Positions 6,314 through 6,978 of a stretch of 6,978 bases of DNA are shown piece after piece. Source of the stretch: an uncultured Planctomycetaceae bacterium (GTDB lineage Bacteria > Planctomycetota > Planctomycetia > Planctomycetales > Planctomycetaceae); contig CAIJTL010001533.1 of NCBI GenBank assembly GCA_903823545.1, forward strand, positions 1 to 6,978, read 5' to 3'. The notes below the pieces were generated by a model. The model was not told the DNA's origin, ran no database searches, and worked only from the letters and a program-made list of their open reading frames with translations. The translations under genes were made by a program, and so were the position numbers. Numbering within the stretch: the stretch's first letter is position 1; each line of letters opens with the position of its first letter.

Positions 6314-6829
6314 ATGGGACGCCGTCGCCGCCACAAAACAAAGAAGGGGGTTGAACTGAATCTTGCCGCGATGCTCGACATGGCGTTTCAGTTGCTGACG
6401 TTCTTTATCCTCACGTTTAAACCCGCACCCGTGGAAGGCCACCTCGCACTCAACATGCCGCCGCCGGTTCCGCAAACAAAGGTTGAGCGTTCCGAAAATG
6501 TCGTCGAAGGTGGCGGTCCGAGCATTCAACAATCGGAAGCCTTGCACTTATTCGTCAACGCGAATGACCTGGGCGATGTTGAGCAAGTGAAGCTAGAAAA
6601 CAGCGTCATCGCATCTGGGCAACTGACCGATCCGATGAAACAAGTCATCAACAGACGCTTGAAATCGCTGTTCGATCTCCAACGGACGCCGTTTGACCGC
6701 ATTCAAATTGAAGTTGATCGACGACTGCGTTACGAAGAGCTGATGAAGCTGATCGAGGTTTGCTCCAAGCAAAAGTTGCCCGATGGATCCTTCATGACGA
6801 AGATCAGCTTTGTGGAGATGGAACGCTAG
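6314..6829 (+). CDS. exbD: ExbD/TolR-family protein, second copy
   Basis: The protein has 171 residues. The ATG lies one base after the preceding TGA, and its Shine-Dalgarno (GAGGAG, 6301-6306) is inside the end of the upstream gene, so translation is probably coupled. The N-terminus is strongly basic (MGRRRRHKTKKG), as expected for a cytoplasmic tail, followed by the TM segment ELNLAAMLDMAFQLLTFFILTF with D22 as the conserved membrane Asp. The periplasmic part is longer and more divergent than the first copy: a Pro-rich stretch (PPPVPQ), a Gly/Ser linker, an LHLFVNANDLGDVEQVKL segment, and a C-terminal FDRIQIEVDRRLRYEELMKLIEVC helix-strand unit that matches the ExbD periplasmic fold. It differs enough from its neighbour to be a distinct partner rather than a recent duplicate. 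Confidence 0.88.
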   Translation: MGRRRRHKTKKGVELNLAAMLDMAFQLLTFFILTFKPAPVEGHLALNMPPPVPQTKVERSENVVEGGGPSIQQSEALHLFVNANDLGDVEQVKLENSVIASGQLTDPMKQVINRRLKSLFDLQRTPFDRIQIEVDRRLRYEELMKLIEVCSKQKLPDGSFMTKISFVEMER

Positions 6830-6864
6830 CTCGACACTCCAGCATCAATTGAATCGAGGACAAC

Positions 6865-6978
6865 ATGCGACGCCGCTTAGCACGTCCGTTTGGGCAGTCG
6901 ATCTCGTCATCAAGGATGATCTCGTCGCTCATGGCACTCGCCGTCCTGTGGGTACTTCACGCTCGATTCAGAGACCCG
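6865..6978 (+). CDS. N-terminus of a membrane protein, fourth gene of the ExbB-ExbD operon (truncated by window end)
   Basis: The ATG at 6865 is preceded by CGAGGA (6855-6860) with a four-base gap and lies 35 bases after the second exbD stop. The frame is open to the window edge for 38 codons. The visible part is a basic start (MRRRLARPFGQS), a Ser-rich turn and a hydrophobic segment MISSLMALAVLWVLHARF, typical of an N-terminal signal anchor. Family is not identifiable from this fragment. Position and spacing make it a likely component or accessory of the ExbB/ExbD complex. A basic N-terminus followed by a TM helix also resembles the divergent protein at 3688-4683, but the fragment is too short to call homology. 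Confidence 0.7.
   Translation, partial: MRRRLARPFGQSISSSRMISSLMALAVLWVLHARFRDP

Overview
The window most likely comes from a planctomycete (Planctomycetota). The evidence is a eukaryotic-type Ser/Thr kinase fused to a membrane anchor and long leucine-rich repeat (LRR) blocks, a signal-peptide-bearing ExbB with two ExbD proteins, and moderately GC-rich DNA with GTAG/GTGG-headed palindromes. This is inferred from gene style; no ribosomal or other phylogenetic marker is present.

Layout: (1) 1-3662, plus strand, the 3' part of a very large gene. It encodes the C-terminal lobe of a protein kinase, a low-complexity linker, one transmembrane helix and three successive LRR modules. (2) 3688-4683, minus strand and tail-to-tail with the kinase, a membrane protein of unknown function with a TM helix near each end. 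(3) 4684-4981, a 298-base divergent intergenic region carrying a strong hairpin. (4) 4982 to the window end, a tight plus-strand operon: ExbB/TolQ/MotA-family proton-channel protein, two consecutive ExbD/TolR-family proteins, and the first 38 codons of a further membrane protein.

The operon looks like a proton-motive-force-driven energy-transducing complex (ExbB with two different ExbDs). The fourth gene and perhaps the divergent membrane protein are candidate partners. The kinase reads as a membrane-anchored receptor-like kinase, catalytic domain on one side and LRRs on the other.

The most unusual signal is inside the kinase gene. At least four stretches look like intergenic repeat DNA that has become protein-coding without breaking the frame: a GTAG-headed palindrome at 10-32; a REPIN-like pair with 35-bp perfect inverted arms at 512-546 and 670-704; a six-unit degenerate 7-bp tandem repeat at 845-886; and a nested double pair of GTGG-headed palindromes at 1805-1962. 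Apart from the first, which sits in the kinase domain just before the DLG motif, they lie in inter-domain or inter-module linkers.
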